From: Streptomyces violaceus
GTDB lineage: Bacteria; Actinomycetota; Actinomycetes; Streptomycetales; Streptomycetaceae
DNA length: 5,715 nt
NCBI GenBank assembly: GCA_000715635.1
Contig: KL569215.1
Coordinates: 50,724-56,438, forward strand
Reading direction: 5' to 3'
In this document: positions 1 through 5,715 of the stretch, piece after piece
Layout: each line of letters begins with the position of its first letter
Position numbering within the stretch: position 1 is the stretch's first letter
Notes under the pieces: model-generated
Databases searched by the model: none
Told to the model about the DNA's origin: nothing
The model's input: only the letters and a program-made list of their open reading frames with translations
Program-made: the position numbers and the translations under genes

Positions 1-17
1 ATGTGTATAAGAGACAG
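1..17 (+). other. Nextera/Tn5 mosaic-end adapter remnant (sequencing artefact)
   Basis: The first 17 bases, ATGTGTATAAGAGACAG, equal the last 17 bases of the 19-bp Tn5 mosaic end used in Nextera tagmentation libraries (AGATGTGTATAAGAGACAG). The composition changes at once to GC-rich coding DNA at base 18. The ATG at base 1 and the GTG at base 3 are therefore not biological starts. Translating the adapter gives N-termini such as MCIRDR and MYKRQ, recognisable as adapter-derived peptide starts. This is library-preparation sequence left at a contig end, not a transposon in the genome. Confidence 0.96.
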
Positions 18-329
18 GTCTTCGAGGACGCCTGGAAGTCGGGCCCCGACGCGGAGCGGGAGCTGTGGCGCGGTCTCGCCCAGCTCGCCGTGGGCCTCAC
101 CCACGCCGCCCGCGGCAACCTCACGGGCGGGGCACGGCTGCTGCGACGTGGGGCGGGCGCGACCGAGACGTGGGCCTCCGGCTCCGGACGGCCGCTGCCG
201 CACGGCATCGACCTCGAGGGCATCGCCACCTGGGCCCGGGAACTGGCCCAGGACGTGGAACGGGACGGCCGCGCCGTGGACGCGGGGGCACGGGCGCCTC
301 GGCTTCGGGGAGCGGGCGCGGGGCCCTGA
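18..329 (+). CDS. DUF309 domain-containing protein, 5'-truncated
   Basis: About 103 C-terminal residues remain, entering at base 18 in frame directly after the adapter and ending at a TGA. The opening residues VFEDAWKSGPDAERELWRGL, followed by AQLAVGLTHAARGN and GARLLRRGA, match the core of the DUF309 family as I know it: a short helical domain with a conserved E-x-x-W-K stretch, then a G-L-x-Q-L-A-x-G helix and an R-G-N turn. The family has no firmly assigned biochemical role, so none is given. The N-terminal part, usually containing an H-x-x-x-E segment, is lost at the contig end. The C-terminal tail is rich in Ala, Arg and Gly and looks non-conserved. The next gene, cobF, begins about 60 bases downstream on the same strand, so co-transcription is possible. 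I am fairly sure of the family; the true start cannot be seen. Confidence 0.8.
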   Translation, partial: VFEDAWKSGPDAERELWRGLAQLAVGLTHAARGNLTGGARLLRRGAGATETWASGSGRPLPHGIDLEGIATWARELAQDVERDGRAVDAGARAPRLRGAGAGP

Positions 330-391
330 CCAGGCGTGCTGAGGCGGAGCGTGGTGCGGGCGCTGTCAGTGGTGTGCGGCAGACTCGGGGT

Positions 392-1162
392 GTGCGAAAG
401 ATTCATGTCATCGGTATCGGCGCGGGCGACCCCGAGCAGCTGACCCTGCAGGCGGTCAGGGCGCTGCGGAGCACGGACGTGTTCTTCGTCCTGGACAAGG
501 GCGAGGTGAAGGCTGACCTCACCCGGCTGCGCCGGGACATGCTCGACACGCACCTGCCGCAGGGGACGTACCGCGTCGTCGAGGCGCGTGACCCGGAGCG
601 GGACCGGGCCGCCGACGGGGCGGCCTACTCCCCCGCCGTCGGGGACTGGCGCAGCGCCCGCGCCGGCATCTACGAGCGGCTGATCGCGGAGGAACTCGGC
701 GAGGAGGAGACCGGCGCGTTCCTGGTGTGGGGAGACCCTTCGCTCTACGACAGCACGCTGGGGATCCTGGAGGAGGTGCTGGAGCGGGACGCGGTGGCGT
801 TCGAGTACGACGTCGTCCCCGGCATCAGCAGCGTCTCGTCGCTCGTCGCCCGGCACCGGACGGGGCTCAACCGCATCGCCCGGCCCGTGCAGATCACCAC
901 CGGGCGGCGGCTCGCGGAGGGCTTCCCGGAGGGCGTGGACGACGTGGTGGTGATGCTCGACGCCCAGCAGACCTTCCGGCAGTACGCGCGGGAGGACGTC
1001 GACATCTACTGGGGCGCCTACATCGGCACTCCGGACGAGATCCTCGTCTCCGGCCCGATCGCCGAGGCCGCGCCCCGCATCGAGCGGTTGCGTGCCGAGG
1101 CCCGTGAGCGCAAGGGCTGGATCATGGACACGTATCTGCTGCGCCGGCACCCTCGGGACTGA
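392..1162 (+). CDS. cobF: Precorrin-6A synthase (deacetylating) CobF
   Basis: CobF is a cytosolic SAM-dependent methyltransferase of the aerobic cobalamin pathway. It methylates precorrin-5 at C-1 with loss of the acetyl group as acetate, giving precorrin-6A. The 256-residue product shows the tetrapyrrole-methylase fold signatures in order. There is an N-terminal beta-strand and glycine loop VIGIGAGDP (residues 6-14). WGDPSLYDST follows at 113-122, where the family's SAM-binding GDP loop lies, then VVPGISSVSSL (141-151). The ARDPERDR stretch (65-72) and the Y-x-x-x-V-x-x-W-R segment (79-87) are features I associate with CobF rather than other Cob methylases. I chose the GTG at 392 because it places VRKIHVIGIG at the N-terminus as is usual for the family. 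An in-frame GTG at 374 would add six residues. Neither has a convincing ribosome-binding site; a GGGG lies too close to 392. No other cob gene is in the window and I recognise no cobalamin riboswitch in the short upstream gap. Confidence 0.92.
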   Translation: MRKIHVIGIGAGDPEQLTLQAVRALRSTDVFFVLDKGEVKADLTRLRRDMLDTHLPQGTYRVVEARDPERDRAADGAAYSPAVGDWRSARAGIYERLIAEELGEEETGAFLVWGDPSLYDSTLGILEEVLERDAVAFEYDVVPGISSVSSLVARHRTGLNRIARPVQITTGRRLAEGFPEGVDDVVVMLDAQQTFRQYAREDVDIYWGAYIGTPDEILVSGPIAEAAPRIERLRAEARERKGWIMDTYLLRRHPRD

Positions 1163-1203
1163 CACGACCGGGCGGGTATTCCTGCGGCTGCCGGACAGTC
1201 CTG

Positions 1204-1221
1204 CGGTGGTGCCCGCCACCG
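1204..1221. repeat. Small inverted repeat upstream of the HAD gene
   Basis: CGGTGG (1204-1209) and its exact complement CCACCG (1216-1221) flank a 6-base loop in the 76-base gap between cobF and the HAD gene. There is no T-run, so it is a poor intrinsic terminator. It lies 17 bases before the HAD start codon and may simply form a weak hairpin. In DNA this GC-rich, such short repeats also arise by chance. Confidence 0.25.
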
Positions 1222-1238
1222 GCGGCTATCGTCCGGAC

Positions 1239-2039
1239 ATGGAGTCCGTGCGTGCCGTACTGATCGACATCGACGGGGTGCTCACCGTGTCGTGGCGGCC
1301 CTTGCCCGGGGCCGTGGAGGCACTGCGGGAGATCCGGGAAGCCGGGCTCGCCGTCCTGCTGGTCACGAACACGACCTCCCGTACGCGGGCTTCGATCGCC
1401 GGGACTCTGGCGGACGCGGGGTTCCCGGTGTCCGCCGAGGAGATCCTGACCGCCCCCGCGGCCACCGCCGCATATCTCGCCGAGCACTGTCCCGGCGCCC
1501 GGTGCGCCCTGCTGAACAGCGGCGACATCGAGGAGGACCTCGACGGTGTGACCCTCGTGGACGCGGCGGACACCGGGACCGTGCCGGATGTCGTGCTGGT
1601 CGGCGGGGCCGGTCCCGAGTTCGGCTGGGCGGCGCTCGACCGGGCCTTCGGGCAGCTGCAGCGCGGGGCCCGGCTGGTGGCGATGCACCGCAACCTGTAC
1701 TGGCGTACGGACGAGGGGCTGCGGCTGGACTCCGGTGCGTTCCTGGCCGGTCTCGAGCAGGCCGCCCGGGTGGAGGCCGAGATCACCGGCAAGCCGGCGC
1801 GGGCGTTCTTCGAGGCGGCGCTCGCCCGGGTGGGCGCCGGTGCGGGCGAGGCCGTGATGGTGGGTGACGACGTCGAGTCCGACGTGCTCGCGGCGCAGCG
1901 GGCCGGTGTCACCGGCGTCCTCGTGCGGACCGGCAAGTTCCAGCCGGAGGCGCTCCGGGCCGCCGACGGCACGCCCGACCACGTGATCGACTCCTTCGCG
2001 GACCTCCCGGCAATGCTGCGGAGCCGCACGCAGCGGTAG
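1239..2039 (+). CDS. HAD-superfamily IIA hydrolase, LHPP-like phosphatase
   Basis: A 266-residue cytosolic phosphatase of the HAD family, subclass IIA (the NagD, phosphoglycolate phosphatase and LHPP group). All four HAD motifs are intact. Motif I is DIDGVL, with nucleophile Asp10 and acid/base Asp12. Motif II is VTNTTS (Thr43-Asn44). The motif III lysine is Lys185 in ITGKPARAFF. Motif IV is MVGDDVESDV, with Asp210, Asp211 and Asp215 for Mg2+. The NTTSRTR segment and the large cap between motifs II and III (roughly residues 75-180) fit the C2A-cap LHPP-like branch, whose human member acts on phospholysine, phosphohistidine and pyrophosphate. The substrate here cannot be read from sequence. 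The ATG at 1239 is chosen because it puts the nucleophile at residue 10, as is normal; the reading frame extends upstream but that part overlaps cobF. The ribosome-binding site is weak. The gene converges on the TauE-like gene with only 7 bases between stops. Confidence 0.87.
   Translation: MESVRAVLIDIDGVLTVSWRPLPGAVEALREIREAGLAVLLVTNTTSRTRASIAGTLADAGFPVSAEEILTAPAATAAYLAEHCPGARCALLNSGDIEEDLDGVTLVDAADTGTVPDVVLVGGAGPEFGWAALDRAFGQLQRGARLVAMHRNLYWRTDEGLRLDSGAFLAGLEQAARVEAEITGKPARAFFEAALARVGAGAGEAVMVGDDVESDVLAAQRAGVTGVLVRTGKFQPEALRAADGTPDHVIDSFADLPAMLRSRTQR
2015..2034. terminator. Possible hairpin at the convergent gene ends
   Basis: GCTGCG (2015-2020) pairs with CGCAGC (2029-2034) around an 8-base loop. 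It lies inside the last codons of the HAD gene and about 12 bases past the stop of the opposing TauE-like gene. Two genes ending 7 bases apart need termination within each other's coding DNA. This is the only modest hairpin I see there. It has no T-tract, as is common for actinobacterial terminators, but a 6-bp stem is weak support. Confidence 0.25.
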
Positions 2040-2046
2040 GCAACCG

Positions 2047-2820
2047 TCAGCGCAGCAGGAGTTGCAGTCCGCCCACGATCGTCGCCGCGATGACCAGCTG
2101 CTCGAACAGCCGCTGGTTGATCTTGTGCACCGCCCACTTGCCGAAGAGCGCGCCGGGCACGACGAACACCACGAGCGCCAGGTCGAGGAGCAGCGAGCGG
2201 CCGTCGATCAGGCCGAGGCCGGCGCTGAAGGGCAGCTTGGAGACGTTGACGATCAGGAAGAAGAAGGCCGACGTGCCGAGGAATCCGAGCTTGCGGAAGC
2301 CCGCGGACAGCAGGTACATCGACATCACCGGGCCGCCCGCGTTGGCGACCATGGTGGTGAAGCCACCGAGGACGCCGTAGGAGCGGGCTTTGACCCGGCC
2401 CGCCCGGCTGGTGACCGAGTCCGGTTCCTGCTCCGCGTCCGCCGTACGCCGGCGCCAGACCGTCACCCCGGCCATCAGCAGCAGGATCGCGCCGATCGAG
2501 GTCCTTACGATCGCGTCGTCCGCCCACACCAGGAACACCGTGCCGACGACGACGCCCGCGGCGACCGCCGGGAACAGCCGCCACAGGGTGGGCCAGTGGG
2601 CGTGCCGCCGGTAGGTGGCGACGGCGAGCAGGTCGCCGGCGATCAGGACCGGCAGCAGGACGCCGGTGGAGGCGCGGGCGGGCAGCACCGCGGCGAAGAT
2701 GGCGAGGCTGACCGTGTTGGCCCCGCTCACGGCGGTCTTCGAGAAACCGACCAGGAGGGCCGCGAAGGCGAGTGCGGCGAACTCCCAGCCGGTGATGTTC
2801 CAGAGCGTCATCGTGTTCAT
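2047..2820 (-). CDS. Sulfite exporter TauE/SafE-family membrane permease
   Basis: A 257-residue integral membrane protein of the TauE/SafE family (COG0730 type). Members move sulfite, sulfoacetate, other organosulfur compounds or other anions across the cytoplasmic membrane. The substrate of this member is unassigned. The two half-repeats typical of the family are visible. The first begins AALLVGFSKTAVSGANTVSL and continues with VLPARASTGVLLPVLIAGDL and a YRRHAHW loop. The second begins GGFTTMVANAGGPVMSMYL and continues with KLGFLGTSAFFFLIVN. About eight hydrophobic segments can be picked out, with a basic, hydrophilic central loop (WRRRTADAEQEPD). The start ATG is at 2820, with a second in-frame ATG at 2811. 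No Shine-Dalgarno sequence precedes either. A TAGCAT hexamer (2831-2836, reverse strand) lies close enough upstream to allow a leaderless or very short-leader transcript. The thiolase gene ends 74 bases upstream on the same strand, so read-through is also possible. Confidence 0.88.
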   Translation of the reverse strand: MNTMTLWNITGWEFAALAFAALLVGFSKTAVSGANTVSLAIFAAVLPARASTGVLLPVLIAGDLLAVATYRRHAHWPTLWRLFPAVAAGVVVGTVFLVWADDAIVRTSIGAILLLMAGVTVWRRRTADAEQEPDSVTSRAGRVKARSYGVLGGFTTMVANAGGPVMSMYLLSAGFRKLGFLGTSAFFFLIVNVSKLPFSAGLGLIDGRSLLLDLALVVFVVPGALFGKWAVHKINQRLFEQLVIAATIVGGLQLLLR

Positions 2821-2894
2821 GCGAACACTGATGCTATGTGCAACGAACCGGGCGCCGCAGTGCCGTCTCGCCTGGTGGCCCGGGGGGCGTTGGC

Positions 2895-4082
<1,188 letters not shown>

Positions 4083-4088
4083 GAGAGG

Positions 4089-4094
4089 CTCCTC
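4089..4094 (-). promoter_or_regulatory. Ribosome-binding site that fixes the thiolase start
   Basis: On the minus strand GAGGAG lies 6 bases before the GTG at 4082. It is close to the ideal actinobacterial Shine-Dalgarno sequence and spacing. It decides this GTG over possible upstream in-frame starts. Confidence 0.85.
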
Positions 4095-4106
4095 ACACCG
4101 CGCATT

Positions 4107-4123
4107 AATTAGCACTGCTAGTT
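4107..4123. promoter_or_regulatory. 17-bp imperfect palindrome, candidate repressor operator
   Basis: AATTAGC-ACT-GCTAGTT: the 7-base arms are inverted complements with a single mismatch around a 3-base centre. It lies in an AT-rich island (about 4104-4133) that stands out in this GC-rich DNA. It overlaps the predicted transcription start of the thiolase gene, 25-41 bases before its GTG. That position is where a repressor such as a TetR-family acyl-CoA-responsive regulator would block transcription. The regulator is unknown and no regulator gene of that kind is in the window. Confidence 0.55.
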
Positions 4124-4127
4124 TCGG

Positions 4128-4157
4128 ACTATAGACCCTCGTCCCGCTGCCTGTGAA
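4128..4157 (-). promoter_or_regulatory. Sigma-70-type promoter for the thiolase gene
   Basis: On the minus strand a -35-like TTCACA (4152-4157, five of six bases matching TTGACA) is followed after 18 bases by a -10-like TATAGT (4128-4133). The start site would fall near 4121, giving a leader of about 40 bases that contains the palindrome and the GAGGAG ribosome-binding site. The -35 box touches the GTG at 4153, the earliest possible start of the divergent whiB-like reading frame. Confidence 0.55.
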
Positions 4158-4190
4158 GATTCCGCGGGCACACCGGTTCGGGGCGGGCAT

Positions 4191-4205
4191 TGCCGCAGGT
4201 CGGCA
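4191..4205. repeat. Inverted repeat TGCCG-N5-CGGCA in the whiB-like upstream region
   Basis: TGCCG (4191-4195) and CGGCA (4201-4205) are perfect inverted 5-base arms with a 5-base spacer, 74 bases before the preferred ATG of the whiB-like gene. It could be a binding site or leader hairpin if the region is untranslated, but arms this short are common by chance at this base composition. Confidence 0.2.
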
Positions 4206-4278
4206 CGTGGCTCCGGGGCCGATCAGCGAGCGTGACGGGTCGCGTTTGCACCAGTGCGCCCGGGGCACCCGCGCGTTC

Positions 4279-4536
4279 ATGGAGTGGTTGCGGAGCGCCG
4301 CCTGCGTGGACGAGGACCCCGAGTTGTTCTTTCCCGTGGGCACTGCGGGCCCGGCCCTGCGGGACGTCACGGCCGCGAAGCGGATCTGCTCGCGCTGCCC
4401 GGTGACCGACCAGTGCCTGAGCTTCGCGCTGAGCAGCGGCCAGGCCGCGGGCGTGTGGGGCGGGACCTGCGAGGAGGAGCGCGACGCACTGCTCCGGAGG
4501 ACGAAGAACGACACGAGGAGGAGAAGCGCCCTATGA
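4279..4536 (+). CDS. WhiB-like (Wbl) Fe-S cluster regulator
   Basis: An 85-residue actinobacterial Wbl protein. These bind a [4Fe-4S] cluster through four cysteines, respond to O2, NO or redox state, and act in transcription, usually by binding the principal sigma factor. The four ligands are Cys9, Cys37, Cys40 and Cys46 (C-X27-C-X2-C-X5-C). The DEDPELFFPVG segment (11-21), GVWGG turn (58-62) and basic tail (RRTKNDTRRR) are all present. The pattern is closest to the WhiB1/WblE branch. Cys64, just after GVWGG, is an extra cysteine I do not expect there. I prefer the ATG at 4279 because it gives the normal WblE-like N-terminus MEWLRSAAC, and because third-position GC drops upstream of it (8 of 41 codons end in A/T, against 2 of the next 33). 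In-frame GTGs at 4153 and 4207 could add 42 or 24 residues. No start has a clear ribosome-binding site. The stop overlaps the dps start. Confidence 0.9.
   Translation: MEWLRSAACVDEDPELFFPVGTAGPALRDVTAAKRICSRCPVTDQCLSFALSSGQAAGVWGGTCEEERDALLRRTKNDTRRRSAL
4515..4523 (+). promoter_or_regulatory. Strong internal ribosome-binding site for dps
   Basis: GAGGAGGAG lies inside the last codons of the whiB-like gene, 9 bases before the dps ATG at 4533. It provides efficient translation initiation of dps in addition to any re-initiation from the ATGA overlap. Confidence 0.8.
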
Positions 4537-5015
4537 CGGCCGTGAGGAGCACACTGCCCGACGAGGCCCGCCGGGTCTCCTGCGAGGCACTCCAGGACAC
4601 CCTGGTCGATCTGCTCGGACTCTCACTGATCGGGAAGCAGGCCCACTGGAACATCGTCGGACCGCGCTTCCGGTCCATCCACCTCCAGCTCGACGAGGTG
4701 GTGACGGCCGCGCGGAACTTCGCCGACACGGTCGCGGAGCGGTCCGCGGCGCTCGGTGTCCCGCCGGACGGCCGGCCGGAGACCATCGCCAAGACCTTCA
4801 CGCTGCCCGCCCCCAAGGAGGGCTGGGTGCGTGACTCGGACGCCGTTCAGGTGCTGGTGGAGTCGCTCCAGGACGCCATCAGGCGGCTGCGCGAGCGCAT
4901 CGACGCGACCGAGAAGGCGGACCTGGTCACCCAGGACCTGCTGATCAGCATCACCGCGGAACTGGAGAAGCAGCGGTGGATGTTCGACGCCGAGAACTTC
5001 CCCCGTGAGGGCTGA
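4533..5015 (+). CDS. dps: Dps-family ferritin-like DNA/iron protection protein
   Basis: A 160-residue Dps-type miniferritin. Such proteins form 12-subunit shells that oxidise Fe(II) with H2O2, store the ferric core and limit Fenton damage; some also bind DNA. The inter-subunit ferroxidase residues are all present at the spacing of E. coli Dps: His38, His50, Asp54, Asp65 and Glu69 correspond to His51, His63, Asp67, Asp78 and Glu82. They sit in KQAHWN (35-40), IHLQLDE (49-55) and NFADTVAERSAALG (62-75). Both termini are short. The N-terminus is 13 residues shorter than E. coli Dps before the first ligand and has no Lys-rich tail. The C-terminus ends soon after the last helix (EKQRWMFDAENFPREG). 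Tail-mediated DNA binding is therefore doubtful, while ferroxidase activity is well supported. The ATG overlaps the whiB-like TGA (ATGA), with a strong ribosome-binding site, so expression of the two genes is probably coupled. A 33-base gap leads to the DUF3140 gene. Confidence 0.93.
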   Translation: MTAVRSTLPDEARRVSCEALQDTLVDLLGLSLIGKQAHWNIVGPRFRSIHLQLDEVVTAARNFADTVAERSAALGVPPDGRPETIAKTFTLPAPKEGWVRDSDAVQVLVESLQDAIRRLRERIDATEKADLVTQDLLISITAELEKQRWMFDAENFPREG

Positions 5016-5048
5016 CCGGCGCGCACATACGTACGAAAGGGGCTCCCC

Positions 5049-5393
5049 ATGACCGACGCCCTTGAACTCGACGCGCTGTGGGAGGACTTCCACCGCGTGG
5101 TGAACATGACCTCGCAGGAACTCGCGGCCTGGTTGCGGATGCGCGACGCCGACGAGAACGCGGAGCCGCTGCCCGACCAGGCGGGAAGCGAGACCGGACA
5201 GCACGTCCTGGCGATCCTCCAGAAGCGGCGCACCGACCTGACCGAGGACGATCTGCGGGTGATGCGGAACGTCGTGGACAGGGTCACCTCGCAGGTGGAC
5301 CTGGAGAACGAGCCGATGCCCGAGGTGACGGCCGAGGACACGCGCCGCCGGCACCGGCTGATGACGGTCGGCCACGACCCGCTGAAGGCGTAG
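5049..5393 (+). CDS. Small acidic DUF3140-family protein
   Basis: A 114-residue soluble protein that I recognise as DUF3140-like from the opening LWEDFHRVVNMTSQELAAWL (residues 10-29), with its VNMT turn, and the later RKRT-type segment (KRRTDLTEDDLRVMRNVVDRV). The family has no established function. The protein is rich in Asp and Glu, helical in appearance and lacks cysteines, a signal peptide and membrane segments. The ATG at 5049 has a clear GAAAGGGG ribosome-binding site (5035-5042) at 6-base spacing. It follows dps by 33 bases and its stop is 2 bases from the next gene's ATG, so it belongs to the same operon. The company of Dps and a probable repair protein suggests a DNA-related or stress-related job, but this is inference from position only. 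Confidence 0.8.
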   Translation: MTDALELDALWEDFHRVVNMTSQELAAWLRMRDADENAEPLPDQAGSETGQHVLAILQKRRTDLTEDDLRVMRNVVDRVTSQVDLENEPMPEVTAEDTRRRHRLMTVGHDPLKA

Positions 5394-5395
5394 CC

Positions 5396-5715
5396 ATGAG
5401 CCGCCACGAGCGCGTCATACGCGAACTCGTCGGCGCTCACGGCCGGACGTACGCGGACGAGGCGGGCATCCGGCTGAAGGACACCCCGCAGCCGCTGTAC
5501 CGGCTGCTGGTGCTGTCCCATCTGCTCAGTGCCCGCATCCGCGGCTCGATCGCGCTGGCCACCGCCCGTGCCCTGCACGAGGCGGGGCTGCGCGATCCGC
5601 GCCGTATGGCCGAGGCCGACTGGCAGGAACGGGTGGACGCGCTCGGGCGAGGCGGCTATCGGCGCTACGACGAGCGCACGGCCACCCAACTCGGCGAAGC
5701 AGCCGAGCTGTTGAC
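5396..5715 (+). CDS. HhH-GPD/endonuclease III-like protein, 3'-truncated by the window end
   Basis: The frame opens with ATG at 5396 and stays open for 106 complete codons to the window edge. PLYRLLVLSHLLSARIRGSI (residues 33-52) resembles the early L-L-S-x-Q/R helix of the endonuclease III fold. The following LATARALHEAGLRDPRRMAEADWQERVDALGRGGYRRYDERTA resembles the helices that precede the helix-hairpin-helix in actinobacterial proteins annotated as endonucleases or HhH-GPD base-excision repair proteins. The hairpin, catalytic Asp/Lys and any Fe-S cysteines would lie beyond the window, so activity cannot be judged. A GAAGG (5384-5388) inside the end of the DUF3140 gene, 7 bases from the ATG, and a 2-base gap between stop and start imply translational coupling. 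Family assignment is moderately sure; it could be a non-catalytic relative. Confidence 0.7.
   Translation, partial: MSRHERVIRELVGAHGRTYADEAGIRLKDTPQPLYRLLVLSHLLSARIRGSIALATARALHEAGLRDPRRMAEADWQERVDALGRGGYRRYDERTATQLGEAAELL

Noticed and set aside
1..342. Reading frame starting at the ATG of base 1
   Set aside because: Its start lies in adapter sequence, and its Pro/Arg/Ser-rich translation is a shadow of the DUF309 frame.
330..391. Possible cobalamin riboswitch before cobF
   Set aside because: The gap is only 62 bases and shows no recognisable B12-box or long folded element.
1226..2584. Long minus-strand open frame of 452 codons
   Set aside because: It spans two convergent genes, and its translation is low-complexity Arg/Pro/Ser/Ala antisense to the HAD gene and out of frame with the permease. 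Long shadows are normal at this GC content.
4109..4116. TTAGCACT resembling half of a CIRCE (HrcA) heat-shock operator
   Set aside because: The second half GAGTGCTAA at the 9-base spacing is missing; the local symmetry is instead the 3-base-centred palindrome.
4847..5689. Minus-strand open frame of 280 codons under dps, DUF3140 and the HhH-like gene
   Set aside because: It crosses three well-supported plus-strand genes and has no recognisable domain or ribosome-binding site.

Overview
The window is very GC-rich, with strong G/C preference at third codon positions. It carries actinobacterial marker families: a WhiB-like Fe-S regulator, a DUF3140 protein and the aerobic cobalamin enzyme CobF. 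It reads like a Streptomyces or close-relative chromosome, ordinary core/accessory DNA with no mobile element. The first 17 bases are not genomic. They match the end of the Nextera Tn5 mosaic-end adapter, so the window starts at an untrimmed contig end and the first gene is cut there.

Layout. (1) Bases 18-2039 hold three + strand genes: the 3' part of a DUF309 gene, a stand-alone cobF (precorrin-6A synthase) and a HAD-IIA phosphatase resembling LHPP. (2) Bases 2047-4082 hold two - strand genes: a thiolase whose signature segments look most like 3-oxoadipyl-CoA thiolase (PcaF type), then a TauE/SafE-type membrane permease. The permease converges on the HAD gene with 7 bases between stop codons. 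(3) Bases 4083-4278 are a divergent regulatory region. It includes an AT-rich island with a good sigma-70-like promoter for the thiolase and a 17-bp imperfect palindrome placed over its predicted start site. (4) Bases 4279-5715 hold a tight + strand operon: a WhiB-like protein, a Dps ferritin joined to it by an ATGA overlap, a DUF3140 protein, and the 5' part of a gene that looks like an HhH/endonuclease III-like repair protein.

The last operon is the most interesting part. A redox-sensing-type Fe-S regulator, an iron-sequestering Dps, a small acidic protein of unknown function and a probable base-excision-type DNA repair protein are packed with overlaps or short gaps. This suggests a DNA and iron protection module for oxidative stress or stationary phase. 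That joint role is inferred from gene order and families. No wholly unknown system can be claimed from this sequence alone.
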